From the NCBI GenBank assembly GCA_014323675.1, contig JACONN010000001.1:43215-107214 (forward strand): a stretch of 64,000 bases of DNA, written 5' to 3'. This document shows, in pieces, positions 27,190-36,583 of this stretch. Source of the DNA: Hormoscilla sp. GM7CHS1pb. GTDB taxonomy: Bacteria; Cyanobacteriota; Cyanobacteriia; Cyanobacteriales; Desertifilaceae. Under the pieces are notes generated by a model, which ran no database searches, had not been told where the DNA came from, and saw only the letters and a list, made by a program, of their open reading frames with translations. The translations under genes were made by a program, and so were the position numbers. Numbering within the stretch: the stretch's first letter is position 1; every line of letters starts with the position of its first letter.

Positions 27190-27425
27190 CCGTTTGCCTC
27201 CAAGGTTCTCAGGTCTTGCCGAAATTCCTCAACACCATAATGAATGGGAATTTTGCGGCTACCCAAAATTCTCTGAAATTCTAGTTGATTCATACCTGCA
27301 AATTTGCTTGCTGTACCCAAGGTAATCTTTTCCTGCTGAAAAAGCAGTATGGCAATTTCTAGCTTGAGAACTGCTTCAGAGATATGTGCCGCTTGCATAA
27401 ATTCATCGGAAATAACCAAACTCAT
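27180..27425 (-). CDS. UPF0175 antitoxin
   Basis: 81 residues with LKLEIAILLFQQEKITLGTA and GMNQLEFQRIL, the helix-turn-helix-like core of UPF0175. It overlaps the DUF3368 gene by 10 bp, forming a standard pair. Probably represses its own operon. Confidence 0.88.
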   Translation of the reverse strand: MSLVISDEFMQAAHISEAVLKLEIAILLFQQEKITLGTASKFAGMNQLEFQRILGSRKIPIHYGVEEFRQDLRTLEANGWR

Positions 27426-27459
27426 TTGTTCAATCTCCTAGCATCTAACTACGAGGTCA

Positions 27460-27618
27460 AAGCCCGCGCAGGCGGGCTTCGTTCTTGTAGCCCCACTCTT
27501 TAGGGTGGGGCTTTTTAGGGTAGGGCTAAAAGCCCGCGCAGGCGGGCTTCGTTCTTGTAGCCCCACTCTTTAGGGTGGGGCTCTTTAGGGTGGGGCTTTT
27601 TAGGGTAGGGGAGGGGGT
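27460..27618. repeat. Tandem pair of double-hairpin repeats
   Basis: The unit AAAGCCCGCGCAGGCGGGCT...GTAGCCCCACTCTTTAGGGTGGGGCT appears twice (starting about 27460 and 27529), followed by extra AGGGTGGGGCT copies. The strong stems directly downstream of thrS could act as its terminator. Confidence 0.75.
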
Positions 27619-27622
27619 AGTT

Positions 27623-29455
27623 TTAGAAGTTCTCGTGGTTGGCGATCGCCTCTTTCAACCTATCGAGTACCTGGGCGACAGGGATAGCGCCCAAATCTTG
27701 AGAAGGAACCCCCGCAGCGCGAGTTCTAATACTCAGAGTATTATCTTCCAGTTCCTTCGCACCCACGATCGCCATTACCGGTATTTTCTGTTTCTCAGCA
27801 TTGCGAATCATCTTCGGCAGGCGATCGCCCGTAGTATCCACCTCCACCCGCATGGCAAAGGAACGCATTTTATCTGCCACCTCCTTAGCGAAGTCCAACT
27901 GCGCGTCACTCACGGGCAAAAACCGCACTTGTACCGGTGCTAACCACAGGGGAAAATCTCCTGCATACTCCTCAATCAAAATCCCAATTAACCGTTCCAG
28001 GGAGCCAAAAGGAGCCCGGTGAATCATGACTGGCCGTTGGCGAGAACCATCCTCCGCCACGTACTGCAAATCAAAGCGATCGGGCAAATTATAATCCACC
28101 TGCACCGTACCCAACTGCCACTCACGTTCCAGGGCATCCCGGAAGATAAAATCCAACTTGGGACCGTAAAACGCCGCTTCCCCAATGCCCTCAAAATGTT
28201 CCATCCCCAAGGTTTCCACCGCCCGACGAATGGCATTTTGGGCTTTTTCCCAAGCCTCATCGGAACCGATATATTTATCCAAATTCGGATCGCGGAAACT
28301 CAGTCTGGCTCTAAAATTGCTCAAGCGCAAAGTTTTGAACACCGACAAGGTTAAATCTACCACATTCAAGAATTCTTGATCCAGTTGTGCGGGGGTCACG
28401 AACAGGTGAGAATCATCCTGGGTAAAGCCTCGCACCCGCGTTAAACCCCCCAATTCTCCAGATTGTTCGTAGCGGTAGACAGTGCCGAACTCCGCCAGAC
28501 GCATGGGCAACTCCCGGTACGATCGCAACTCGTTCTGATAGATTTGGATGTGGAAAGGACAATTCATGGCTTTGAGGACAAAGCCCTCATCTTCCGACTC
28601 TCCCATCATCGGAAACAAATCTTCTTTATATTTCTGCCAATGTCCGGAAGTCTTGAACAAATCGACTCTACCGATATGGGGCGTTACTACCTGCTGATAA
28701 CCCCGTTTGATTTGTTCTTGCTTGAGAAAATCTTCTAGCAGACTCCTAACCACAGTGCCTTTGGGCGTCCACAAAGGCAAACCCGGTCCCACCCGATCGG
28801 AAAACAGAAATAAACCCAATTCCTTACCCAGCTTGCGGTGATCCCGCTTGAGGGCTTCTTCCTTGCGGCGCTTGTACTCCGTTAGCTGTTCCGGTGCCTC
28901 CCAGGCCGTGCCGTAAATCCGTTGCAGCTGGGCCTTCGTGGCATCCCCTCGCCAGTAAGCACCGGCCACGCTTTCCAAATCAATCGCTTTGGGGTCGATC
29001 TCCCTCGTATTTTCCAGATGAGGACCAGCACATAAATCCCACCACTGGTCTCCTAGGTGGTAGATAGTGATCGGCTCTTCCAATCCTGCTAAGATTTCTA
29101 GCTTATAAGGCTCATTAATTTCGGCGATCCGACGCTGGGCTTCTTCCCGGCTGACCTCTTCCCGAATCACCGGCAATTTCCGGTTGACAATCTTGATCAT
29201 CTCCTTCTTGATCGCCTTCAAGTCCTTTTCCGTGAAGGGTTCTGGATGATCGAAGTCATAGTAAAAACCATTCTCGATCCAGGGACCGATCGTCACCTGG
29301 GCCTTGGGAAACAGCTTTTGCACCGCCATGGCCATGACGTGGGAAGTCGTGTGACGGATTTTTTTCAACGACTCCGACTCGCTAGTCCGCGGCAACTGAA
29401 TTTTGACCGGTTGCACTTCCTCTAATTCTGATTCGGGGATCTCTTGCTTAACCAT
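27623..29455 (-). CDS. thrS: Threonyl-tRNA synthetase
   Basis: 610 residues. Class II synthetase that charges tRNA-Thr. The editing domain is near the N-terminus (HTTSH at residues 35-39, CAGPH further on). The catalytic core has GPGLPLWTPKGT, motif 2 around FGTVYRYE and motif 3 HRAPFGSLERLIGIL. A C-terminal anticodon-binding domain follows. The N-terminal TGS domain is missing, as in other cyanobacterial ThrS. The frame is intact. Confidence 0.96.
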   Translation of the reverse strand: MVKQEIPESELEEVQPVKIQLPRTSESESLKKIRHTTSHVMAMAVQKLFPKAQVTIGPWIENGFYYDFDHPEPFTEKDLKAIKKEMIKIVNRKLPVIREEVSREEAQRRIAEINEPYKLEILAGLEEPITIYHLGDQWWDLCAGPHLENTREIDPKAIDLESVAGAYWRGDATKAQLQRIYGTAWEAPEQLTEYKRRKEEALKRDHRKLGKELGLFLFSDRVGPGLPLWTPKGTVVRSLLEDFLKQEQIKRGYQQVVTPHIGRVDLFKTSGHWQKYKEDLFPMMGESEDEGFVLKAMNCPFHIQIYQNELRSYRELPMRLAEFGTVYRYEQSGELGGLTRVRGFTQDDSHLFVTPAQLDQEFLNVVDLTLSVFKTLRLSNFRARLSFRDPNLDKYIGSDEAWEKAQNAIRRAVETLGMEHFEGIGEAAFYGPKLDFIFRDALEREWQLGTVQVDYNLPDRFDLQYVAEDGSRQRPVMIHRAPFGSLERLIGILIEEYAGDFPLWLAPVQVRFLPVSDAQLDFAKEVADKMRSFAMRVEVDTTGDRLPKMIRNAEKQKIPVMAIVGAKELEDNTLSIRTRAAGVPSQDLGAIPVAQVLDRLKEAIANHENF

Positions 29456-29793
29456 GCAGCTTTCTTTCTTAATATCGTCGGCTCGGGCGTCACCCTAATG
29501 TAGCATAGCGAAAGTTAATTACCAATGGCCCGCCGGGGGTTCAAACCCCCGGCTAATAGCTAAAGTCGGTTAAAACCGACTGAAAGCCACAGATAGAGTT
29601 GGTGTTTAGTCTCGCATTGCGTGAACTTTAGCTTTTAGCCTCCGGTTTCAACCGGAGGCGGCCTGTTGCGACAGGTGCAAGATGTGAGTTTAAACCGATC
29701 GCTGACATTAGGGTTCTACCGTTCATAGCCTCTATCTTACCGATGTTGTCCGGGAGCGGCCCGAGACCGAGAATATGAAACAGAAAGTTTCAT
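29456..29793. repeat. Intergenic with interspersed repeats
   Basis: Copy 2 of the double-hairpin repeat lies at 29528-29586, followed by another hairpin pair (AGCTTTTAGCCTCCGG / CCGGAGGC, about 29627-29662). No gene. Confidence 0.65.
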
Positions 29794-29811
29794 ATTGTAA
29801 AGAAACGTAAC
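29794..29811 (-). promoter_or_regulatory. HLR1-like box (candidate RpaB site)
   Basis: On the minus strand GTTACGTTTCTTTACAAT matches the HLR1 consensus of two TTACA repeats spaced by five bases, with one mismatch. It lies 45 bp before a 29-codon frame and 258 bp before the DUF2973 gene. HLR1 is bound by the high-light response regulator RpaB in cyanobacteria. Confidence 0.5.
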
Positions 29812-29855
29812 TTATGTTAAGATTATTAAGTAAATCAGTCAATTGCGATCGCCTT

Positions 29856-29945
29856 ATGCTTAACTCAAATTTGGCACTAGCCGCTCTGTCATTCCCGGTG
29901 CGGCCCGATTTGCCGCCGGTAGTTGGGCTGGTAGCGAGGGGTTAG
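29856..29945 (+). CDS. Possible 29-residue peptide
   Basis: ATG 29856 to TAG 29945, sequence starting MLNSNLALAALSFPVR. It follows the HLR1-like box. There is no clear ribosome binding site and it is not one of the small photosystem subunits that I know. It could be chance. Confidence 0.25.
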   Translation: MLNSNLALAALSFPVRPDLPPVVGLVARG

Positions 29946-30068
29946 CATCTGCAGCAATCAGCACCAAAACACAAACGCTCCCAGTTGGCCCTAGACTGGG
30001 ATAATAGGATTCACTTTGTTTCAAGGCGTTAAAAAGCTATATAACCATCTGGTCTGGAGGAAAGTCGT

Positions 30069-30401
30069 ATGTTACACCTGCTTTATATTCTTGCCTTTAC
30101 TACCCTGGCTTTGATCGCACTGCGGAATTTAATCGGCAACCTGTTAACCCTGGGTATAGACTCTACCCGCAGTTATCCGCCCCAAAGGCCAAACATCGGT
30201 AAAAACACTTATCAGTCCCTCGCTGGGTCTGGCCGTCAAGCTGTGCCTCATCCAGAATTTTTGGATGAAGCGGGTAACGTGATCGACGAACCCCTGCTGG
30301 TGATGCGATCGATGACAGTAGAAGATGCCCGATCCAAATTGGACGCCCTGTACAACTCAACACCGGAATCTTCTGGTATGGAAGGTCGCGAAGAAAACTA
30401 G
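30069..30401 (+). CDS. DUF2973 protein
   Basis: 110 residues: one N-terminal membrane helix (MLHLLYILAFTTLALIALRN) and a soluble tail with HPEFLDEAGNVIDEPLLVMR. This is the cyanobacterium-specific DUF2973 family of unknown role. A good ribosome binding site (GGAGG) precedes the ATG. The HLR1-like box upstream hints at light-dependent control. Confidence 0.8.
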   Translation: MLHLLYILAFTTLALIALRNLIGNLLTLGIDSTRSYPPQRPNIGKNTYQSLAGSGRQAVPHPEFLDEAGNVIDEPLLVMRSMTVEDARSKLDALYNSTPESSGMEGREEN

Positions 30402-30916
30402 GGCCAAGTTGTACCCCCTCCCCTGCCCCATAACCGGCGGCGGGGCTTTAGGTAACATGAAACAGAGGATTGAGTTTGAGTTGTTCGGGCTGAAAGTTCT
30501 GGGCCCATTCAATGAAAGCCTTGCTAACTGGTGTAGACTGAGTCTGATTAATCAATAGGGCGGTGTATTGTGTCTTCTGCTTGACAACTAGGGCGCAGTG
30601 GTCTTGACTGTAAATGGTTACGTAATGAAATCCCTCCAGTCGCAGGGAGGACATCAGCAGCGATCGCAATCCCAATGCCTGAAAAATCGTCTGTACCCAG
30701 CTCATGTTTTTGACTTCGTTAGTGATCAAATACTCTCTGGGCAAACCGTTTAAGTCAAAAATCGCCGCTCCTAAAATCAGGTCCATGTAAGAACTCCCCG
30801 AATACTGGTTAGAAGCAGATACAGAATTTCTTGGGTTGGGATCGGGGGACATGGCAGCTATACTTGTCGAAACTGATGATTCTGACTTCGATGATAAGCA
30901 TACGGTAGAAATATCT

Positions 30917-31804
30917 GGAAATTCGGCGTTGCACAATTACGGGATGATTTAAATAGGTACCGGTACAGAATTATAACGTAGATAGTGCAATAATAACTTA
31001 ATTGAAAGCCTCAACATTTCTTCCGACTTTGAGTAACATAATGTTTTTCTTTTTAATCGAGCTAGATAATGTCTTAATCGACAATTTTCACATTCAACAC
31101 GGGTCATGTAGGTTTTGCTGACTATATGGTCAATATATTCAATAAACATTGGATAAACAGGCCATCCATCAGTAACGTCTAAAAAGCATTGCCAACATTT
31201 TCTAATATCCCACATAGGCTTAAAAGTTTCTGCAGAACGATCGCCTAATACCCATGTTATAATCCCTGGCTTGAAATGATTTACGACTGTCCATAGCCAC
31301 TTTTTATTCTTTTTTTCATTGACATAAGTATGCAACTCGTCAATTTCTGCAACCTCCGGAATATCGTAGTTTTCAGGGATTGACGGTAATTCTTTAGCTG
31401 CCTGTTTTACCCAATCAATTTGAGTATTATGGCTGACACCAGTTATCCTTTCAATACCTCGAAATCCATTGCCATTAACGTACATTGTCAAACAATTTTT
31501 CTTGACATCTTCTGAATAACCGCGCGGATAATAATGTTCGAGAAACTGGCGACGACAATCCTTACAAATTAAATTCTGTTTGCCGCGTCTGTGACCATTT
31601 TTATTGATGTTTTCAGAACCACATCTGGGACATTTCATGTTCGACTCCTTTAGCTAATTCTTTCGCCTTACTATCCATGATAACACATATTATGACTAGG
31701 TCGAAAACAAACATCATACTATACATAAATTCTGACTGTAAAATTGCAGATTATCATAATCTGCAATAACCCATCATCCCGAAAATGTGCAACGCCGGAA
31801 ATTC
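30917..31804 (-). mobile_element. IS1-type insertion sequence with 8-bp target duplication
   Basis: Element 30925-31796 (872 bp), with imperfect terminal inverted repeats GGCGTTGCACAATTACGGGA and GGCGTTGCACATTTTCGGGA (on opposite strands). It is flanked by GGAAATTC at 30917-30924 and 31797-31804. One transposase gene. Solo ends of the same element occur near 21940-21970. Confidence 0.92.
30949..31638 (-). CDS. IS1 family transposase
   Basis: 229 residues in a single frame, without the programmed frameshift of classical IS1. The N-terminal zinc finger has CPRCGS and CKDC, then a helix-turn-helix, the first catalytic acid in EIDELHTYV, and DGWPVYPMF in the second-acid region. The frame is intact, so the element may still be active. 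Confidence 0.88.
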   Translation of the reverse strand: MKCPRCGSENINKNGHRRGKQNLICKDCRRQFLEHYYPRGYSEDVKKNCLTMYVNGNGFRGIERITGVSHNTQIDWVKQAAKELPSIPENYDIPEVAEIDELHTYVNEKKNKKWLWTVVNHFKPGIITWVLGDRSAETFKPMWDIRKCWQCFLDVTDGWPVYPMFIEYIDHIVSKTYMTRVECENCRLRHYLARLKRKTLCYSKSEEMLRLSIKLLLHYLRYNSVPVPI

Positions 31805-32119
31805 ATATACCCAGTTGTGGCTTGCTAATTCCTGTCGATCGCGCCCCACCAGGACAATTTTCAGACTCGGGTACAAGTTTTGCGTCCGCCAGCAAAATTG
31901 CTGAGTCTGCTTGTCTAGTAGCGCCACATCCAGCAGCAATACCTCTATTGTCTCACTGCGCAGACCCTCTAACAACTCCATTTTATTGCGGCACAGCAGT
32001 GGCGACAACTCCCGTTGCCCCATCACCTCCTCTATACTGCGATCGCTAAACCGACTGGAAGCCAATAAACTGTTGAGAGTACCAATGCTTGGGGCTATTT
32101 TCGCGAGGGGTAAAGTCAT

Positions 32120-32644
32120 GTTTTGCATCTCCTTATAGCACTTCCGGTTGGAAATGCTGCGATTAGTTAACAAAATTTATCAATATCAAATGGCTTTTAT
32201 TTTGACCTAGTATACAGCAATAGATGTCGTCCCTGATATTCTCATTCTATCAAAGTTGGGGCTAGACTTGCGCCCGTATAATTACCGAGCGAAGATTTCG
32301 ACCAGACTGACAAAAGCCATAGCATTTGGGATTTGCGATTTGAGATCGGAGCTTGACAAAATGGTTAAGCCTGACTGCTTATTTATTATGATGCAGTCCG
32401 GATGTTGACGATCGGGTTTGACTTCAGGTTGAAGTTATGTATAAGTTGTAGTAAGTATTTTTGCTCTTCTACAGAATCAGATCGAATCCGATATAATCAG
32501 TAGTAGGGCATAATTATTTATAGATTTGATTTTTTAGTCAACAAATATATAACCCTTGCTCTGTGGTAATCTGAAGCTATCTGGTGTCCAAGGTCGAACT
32601 ACGAAGGTCGAACTACTTACCCATCCATAAAATTTCATCAACTG
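32120..32644. other. Intergenic, AT-rich
   Basis: Beyond the promoter region of the split gene I see no gene. A short direct repeat AAGGTCGAACTACG occurs at about 32588-32612. Confidence 0.4.
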
Positions 32645-32836
32645 TAGGTTGGGTTGAGGCACGGACCCTGTTGGCGAAATATTTCTTAACATGGTGAAAG
32701 CCTTGAAAGCCTTGATATTATTGTGTTATCAGCCATGACTAGATTTTGTAGTTTTGTAACGCGAGCAACGGCAGAATCATGGTTTTGGATGTTAACTTAT
32801 ATTTCGCCAACAGCATCAGGCACGAAACCCAACCGG
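32645..32836. repeat. GGTTGGGTT palindromic repeat interrupted by a small element
   Basis: The outer repeat is TAGGTTGGGTTGAGGCACG followed by AAACCCAACC, as seen uninterrupted at 40.0 and 47.5 kb. It is split by a 154-bp insertion (next entry). Confidence 0.8.
32657..32824. mobile_element. 154-bp MITE-like element with 7-bp target duplication
   Basis: Element 32664-32817, ends GACCCTGTTGGCGAAATAT and, on the other strand, GATGCTGTTGGCGAAATAT. The terminal repeats are about 27 bp with five mismatches. AGGCACG flanks both sides (32657-32663, 32818-32824), and removing the element plus one copy restores the outer repeat. No coding capacity. Confidence 0.8.
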
Positions 32837-33009
32837 TTGCTAGCGTTCGCTAACGCTTGAGATGGTGAGAGTCGGGTTTTCGCGGGTTGTGGGTAATTAC
32901 CTGGAGAAGATATCACCTGCTAGCGGCACCACGGGTGAATCTCACTTGCTGCGGCCATATTCAGATCGAATAGAAACCAGGTATATGGGCAAAACCACTA
33001 GGTTTTTAT

Positions 33010-34187
33010 TCAAAAGGAATACCAATATTTGTAGGCGGTGTAGGCCAGGGTGACGACGCCAATGACGATCGCAGATTCATCGACAGCAAATTGAGGATGA
33101 TGCAGGGGATAATTAGGTTTGTCGGACTGTCCCACGCCGAGGCGAAACATGGTGCCGGGTGCATATTCTAGATACATGGAAAAATCTTCGGCACCCAGGG
33201 AGGGTTCGGGTAAAACTTGCACCCTGGAGTTCCCCCAAGCTTCTCTGGCGCAGCTTTCTACCAACTGTGTTAATCCTGGGTCATTTTGCACCGATGGTAG
33301 TTTCCGGTGATAATTTAATTCATAGCGGGCCCCGTAACTGTCGCAGATACCTTTGACAATTTTCTCGATCCATGCTGGTAAATTCTCGCTGGTTTCCGGA
33401 TCGAGCGATCGGGCGGTTCCGACTAAGCGAACTCGGTCGGCGATCGCATTTGGTGCCCGTCCGCCGCTAATTTGACCGAATGTCAGCACGAGGGGACGCA
33501 AGGAATTAGTGGTGCGACTGATGGCTTGCTGTAAAGTAGTAATCACCTGAGCTGCAATCCAGATAGCATCTACCGCTTCGTGGGGACGGGCAGCATGACC
33601 GGATTCGCCGATAATCGTCAGTTCTACATCGTCAGCAGCAGCGGTTAAGGCCCCGTAGCGAACCGCTATTGACCCTGCCTGGATGGAGGGAAAAACATGC
33701 ACCCCAGAATTGCACTCACGTTTTCCATTGCTTTATCTTGCACCATCCAGCTAGCACCTTGACCAATTTCCTCAGCGGGTTGGAACAGCAAGCGGACAGT
33801 ACCCGGTAATTTTATTCCCAGTTGGGAGAGCACCATTGCCGTGCCTAATCCTACCGTAGTATGGACATCGTGACCGCAGGCATGCATGACCCCGGTCTGG
33901 TGAGAAGCATAAGCAAGATGGGTGCGTTCCACAATGGGTAAGGCGTCCATATCCGTTCTAATTGCTAGCAGGCGTCCGTCCTTACCTTCACCATCTAGTT
34001 CGGCGACGACGCCTGTTTTTCCCACATCTTCTCGGACATGGAGTCCCAAGGAAGAAAGCACCCCGGCAACATAGGCAGCAGTTTGATATTCTTGACCGCT
34101 TAATTCTGGGTGGGCGTGGATGTGGCGACGAATTTCAATCAGTCGAGGGGCGAGGTTCGCGGCTAAATCTTTAATCTGGGCGAGCAT
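33010..34187 (-). CDS. M20 family amidohydrolase (frameshifted)
   Basis: Metal-dependent amidohydrolase of the IAA-amino acid hydrolase / N-acyl amino acid hydrolase type. Zinc-ligand motif HACGHDVHTT lies in the first half with EEIGQGA after; the lid domain has IIGESGHAARPHEAVDA. Two frames together give about 395 residues, normal length. The break is at a run of four C on the plus strand (33702-33705); five would restore ILGVHVFPSIQAGS. A sequencing error is the likeliest explanation. Confidence 0.88.
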
Positions 34188-34260
34188 GGTTGATTACAAA
34201 ATGCTGGTCGATCGGTCTTATCGTTATGATAACATGGAAATATCTCCCTTGGAGATGAAC

Positions 34261-34872
34261 ATGGTGGCCGAATATATTACTGTGCGTCAATTAAGGGATC
34301 AATTTAACCTGCAACGCACTGAAGATGAGCAGTTTTTCCGAGAGTGGCAAGATGATTTGCCCGAACTCACGGATTTAGAAAAGCAACTTCTAGACGAGGT
34401 AAATAGTGATTATCGCTACTTGTCTGAATCTATTATGCTGGAAGTAATCGTAAAAATGGTGGTGCTGTCACCACTGTTGAGGCTAGCAGGTTTTTATCGC
34501 CCGCCCTTCGATATTACGGCTGAGAAGGAAATCAATATTTCATCGTTTGATGAGGAAACTATTATCAAGGGACGCATTGATATTCTCATTTTTCAACCCT
34601 CATTTTGGGTAACTGTGATTGAGACGAAAAGGACACAATACTCCCTGGAAGCAGGGATACCGCAAGCACTAGCTTATATGCTGAGTAATCCTCAGCCAGA
34701 CAAACCCGTGCTGGGGTTTGTCACGAATGGCGGTGAGTATAGGTTTCTAAAACTGACCAAAGAAATCACGCCCAAGTATGCTCAATCGGATCTGTTCTCC
34801 ATCGATAGCCGGAATGATTTGTATACTGTCCTAAGAGTGTTAAAGCGCATGGTTCAATTAGTCAGTCAGTAA
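34261..34872 (+). CDS. Type I restriction R-subunit N-terminal-like nuclease
   Basis: About 203 residues from the ATG with GGAG six bases upstream (longer frames start at 34186 or earlier). IIKGRIDILIF and VTVIETKR give the PD-(D/E)XK pattern (D-x(n)-ExK) of the HsdR N-terminal domain. Alone, without helicase, these are common in cyanobacteria and of unknown role. It diverges from the amidohydrolase gene. Confidence 0.72.
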   Translation: MVAEYITVRQLRDQFNLQRTEDEQFFREWQDDLPELTDLEKQLLDEVNSDYRYLSESIMLEVIVKMVVLSPLLRLAGFYRPPFDITAEKEINISSFDEETIIKGRIDILIFQPSFWVTVIETKRTQYSLEAGIPQALAYMLSNPQPDKPVLGFVTNGGEYRFLKLTKEITPKYAQSDLFSIDSRNDLYTVLRVLKRMVQLVSQ

Positions 34873-34898
34873 CCGATGAAAGCCCATCCCTCAGTCAG

Positions 34899-35076
34899 GT
34901 GGGCGGTGGGTGTGGTCAAATGTAGTTGATAGTCATTTGTTGCCGATAACTGTAGGGGCGAAGCATTCGGGCGACAAGTGATGACATCACAAGATAGATG
35001 TCCTTCCCGAATGCTTCGCCCTGCCCCCGCGAGGATCTTCCCGTACCAACTGTTTTTGACCACACCCGTGGGCGGT
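34899..35076. mobile_element. MITE of the GGGTGTGGTCAAAA family with 9-bp duplication
   Basis: Element 34908-35067 (160 bp); right end TTTTGACCACACCC at 35054-35067, left end GGGTGTGGTCAAA with one change. GTGGGCGGT flanks both sides. Removal restores a GGTGGGCGGTGCCCACC palindrome, so it inserted into another repeat. The interior has the GGGCGAAGCATTCGGG / CCCGAATGCTTCGCCC stem. Confidence 0.9.
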
Positions 35077-35124
35077 GCCCACCCTACGGCTGACATTTTA
35101 CACTATAAAGGAGCAATCTAAGTT

Positions 35125-35884
35125 ATGGTAGCTGCGACATTTGTCTGCAAAGAATCAAATGTATTCTCCCTAGAAGACTATATGCTCGATCCCCCCGATC
35201 GCATGGAATGGGTAGATGGGATCTTAGTCGAGAAAAACGGAAAGACAGCCAAGCACGGTCGCATTCAAGCTAGATTAGCTGCTTACTGGATCGATTATAA
35301 CCTACATTCCGCACGACAAACTGTAGTACGTAATGATTACAGATGCATTGTGCTTTTGCGAACCAAAAGTTTCATATCCGTATAAATAAATATACGTCTA
35401 GTTTGCTCAATTGTCAGATATTGTACGTATTACAAAAAGTCGTGCAATTGTAATCTGTACGATAAATTACGTATTACAGAGCATGTTACAACTTGTCGTG
35501 CGGAATGTGGGTTATAAGCATTCCATCGGTCAAGGGGACTCAGTTTATACTCAAACTCCTTGTCGCACCTTTTCACAAGGCCGTCGTCCTGATGTTTCCT
35601 ACTTGACTCCAGAACTGGTGGAGCAATTTGGCGATTTTACCATACTACCCCAGAGTTTCCCTTTAATTGCTGAGATCGTCTCTCCCACTGATACTACCGA
35701 AGCAGTATTTGGTAAAGTCAGAGAATATTTACAGTCCGGTTGTCAGGAAATCTGGTTAGTGTTTCCGGAAAGTCAGTGGGTTTTGGTCATCACTCAACAG
35801 CGACAGGTTTTGTTGAGCAGTGGCGATGTCGCCAGCACTCAAACTGTTCTCGAAGGTTTTTCTGTACCAGTTAATAATTATTAG
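35125..35884 (+). pseudogene. Uma2 family gene split by a 205-bp element
   Basis: The N-terminal part (YMLDPPDRMEWVDGILVEKN) ends in the inserted element. The C-terminal part continues SIGQGDSVYTQTPCRT, RRPDVSYLTPELVE, FPLIAEIVSPTD, a typical Uma2 nuclease-like core. Joining 35303 to 35509 gives DYNLGYKHS in frame. The gene is otherwise undamaged, so insertion may be recent. Confidence 0.82.
35304..35508. mobile_element. 205-bp element with 16-bp perfect inverted ends
   Basis: Ends ACATTCCGCACGACAA and TTGTCGTGCGGAATGT are perfect inverted repeats; a second, imperfect pair lies inside (GTACGTAATGATTACAGAT against ATCTGTACGATAAATTACG). No target-site duplication can be seen when the host gene is rejoined in frame. 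No transposase in the element. Confidence 0.82.
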
Positions 35885-35984
35885 CTTAATCACCATTCAG
35901 CTTCACCAGTAGCCCAGAAACCAGTGTTTCCCAAAACTCTGGTTTCTTAATTATTTCATTCCCGGGATAATCTTTGCTAGCTAC

Positions 35985-36296
35985 TTATCTATTTGTACAG
36001 TTTTTTTCCTGACTTTTAATTAAGCTTTCACAATCATGCCAGGTTGTTTTTACAACTGCTATTGAAGCTTCATAGCTATTGTTTTTGGGTTGATGGCACA
36101 CTAAAAAAACTCTGTATAGATTATTTTCTATCTCAATAAATTCTCCCATCGCAGGCACTCGGCGAACTTCTGTAATCTTGGCGATTGAAATGCTCTCCGG
36201 ATCTTCTTTCAAATATACACAAATTTTGATCTTATTTGTGCTACTGACATGATAATCTTGCAGGAATTCCGGAGTTGTTTGGGTTGATGTTTTCAT
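35985..36296 (-). CDS. Unknown small protein
   Basis: About 103 residues from ATG 36296 (MKTSTQTTPEFLQDY; a longer frame starts at 36332). It alternates beta-strand-like segments (KIKICVYLKED, NNLYRVFLVCHQ). I do not recognise the family. There is no operon partner. Confidence 0.5.
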   Translation of the reverse strand: MKTSTQTTPEFLQDYHVSSTNKIKICVYLKEDPESISIAKITEVRRVPAMGEFIEIENNLYRVFLVCHQPKNNSYEASIAVVKTTWHDCESLIKSQEKNCTNR

Positions 36297-36583
36297 CACA
36301 TGTAATCCTCGATAGCTCATAATTTTATCCACATTAAATACTTCAGATTACTATCGGTACATTCCCGAGAGATTCACAGAATTTAACATAATTTGCTTGA
36401 CCTACAGACCTGAGGCAAGATGAAATCAGGTCTGTCTAGTGGCAGGACAGACCTATTGGTCATCAGTTGCCCTCGGGGACGGTTTATAATTAAGCTTTAT
36501 TATAATCGCGACAATACAGGTAATTTACCCGCTCCTTAGGAGCAACTTATTGCTACCAACTGCACCGGCCTTGGAGATGATAG

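Larger units (their letters stand above)
30448..32119 (-). pseudogene. Cyanobacterial roadblock-like protein, split by an IS
   Basis: Removing the insertion 30925-31796 and one 8-bp target copy joins two open frames in frame (NWVYEFP|DISTVCL) into one protein of about 265 residues. The N-terminal part (LLLDVALLDKQTQQF, SLKIVLVGRD) is like a degenerate receiver domain. The C-terminal part (LILGAAIFDLNGLPREYLIT, ...SSLRLEGFHYVTIYS) resembles cyanobacterial roadblock/LC7-type proteins. Start at ATG 32119 with AAGGAG nine bases upstream; an earlier ATG (32128) abuts that site. Function unknown. The gene is knocked out by the IS. Confidence 0.7.
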
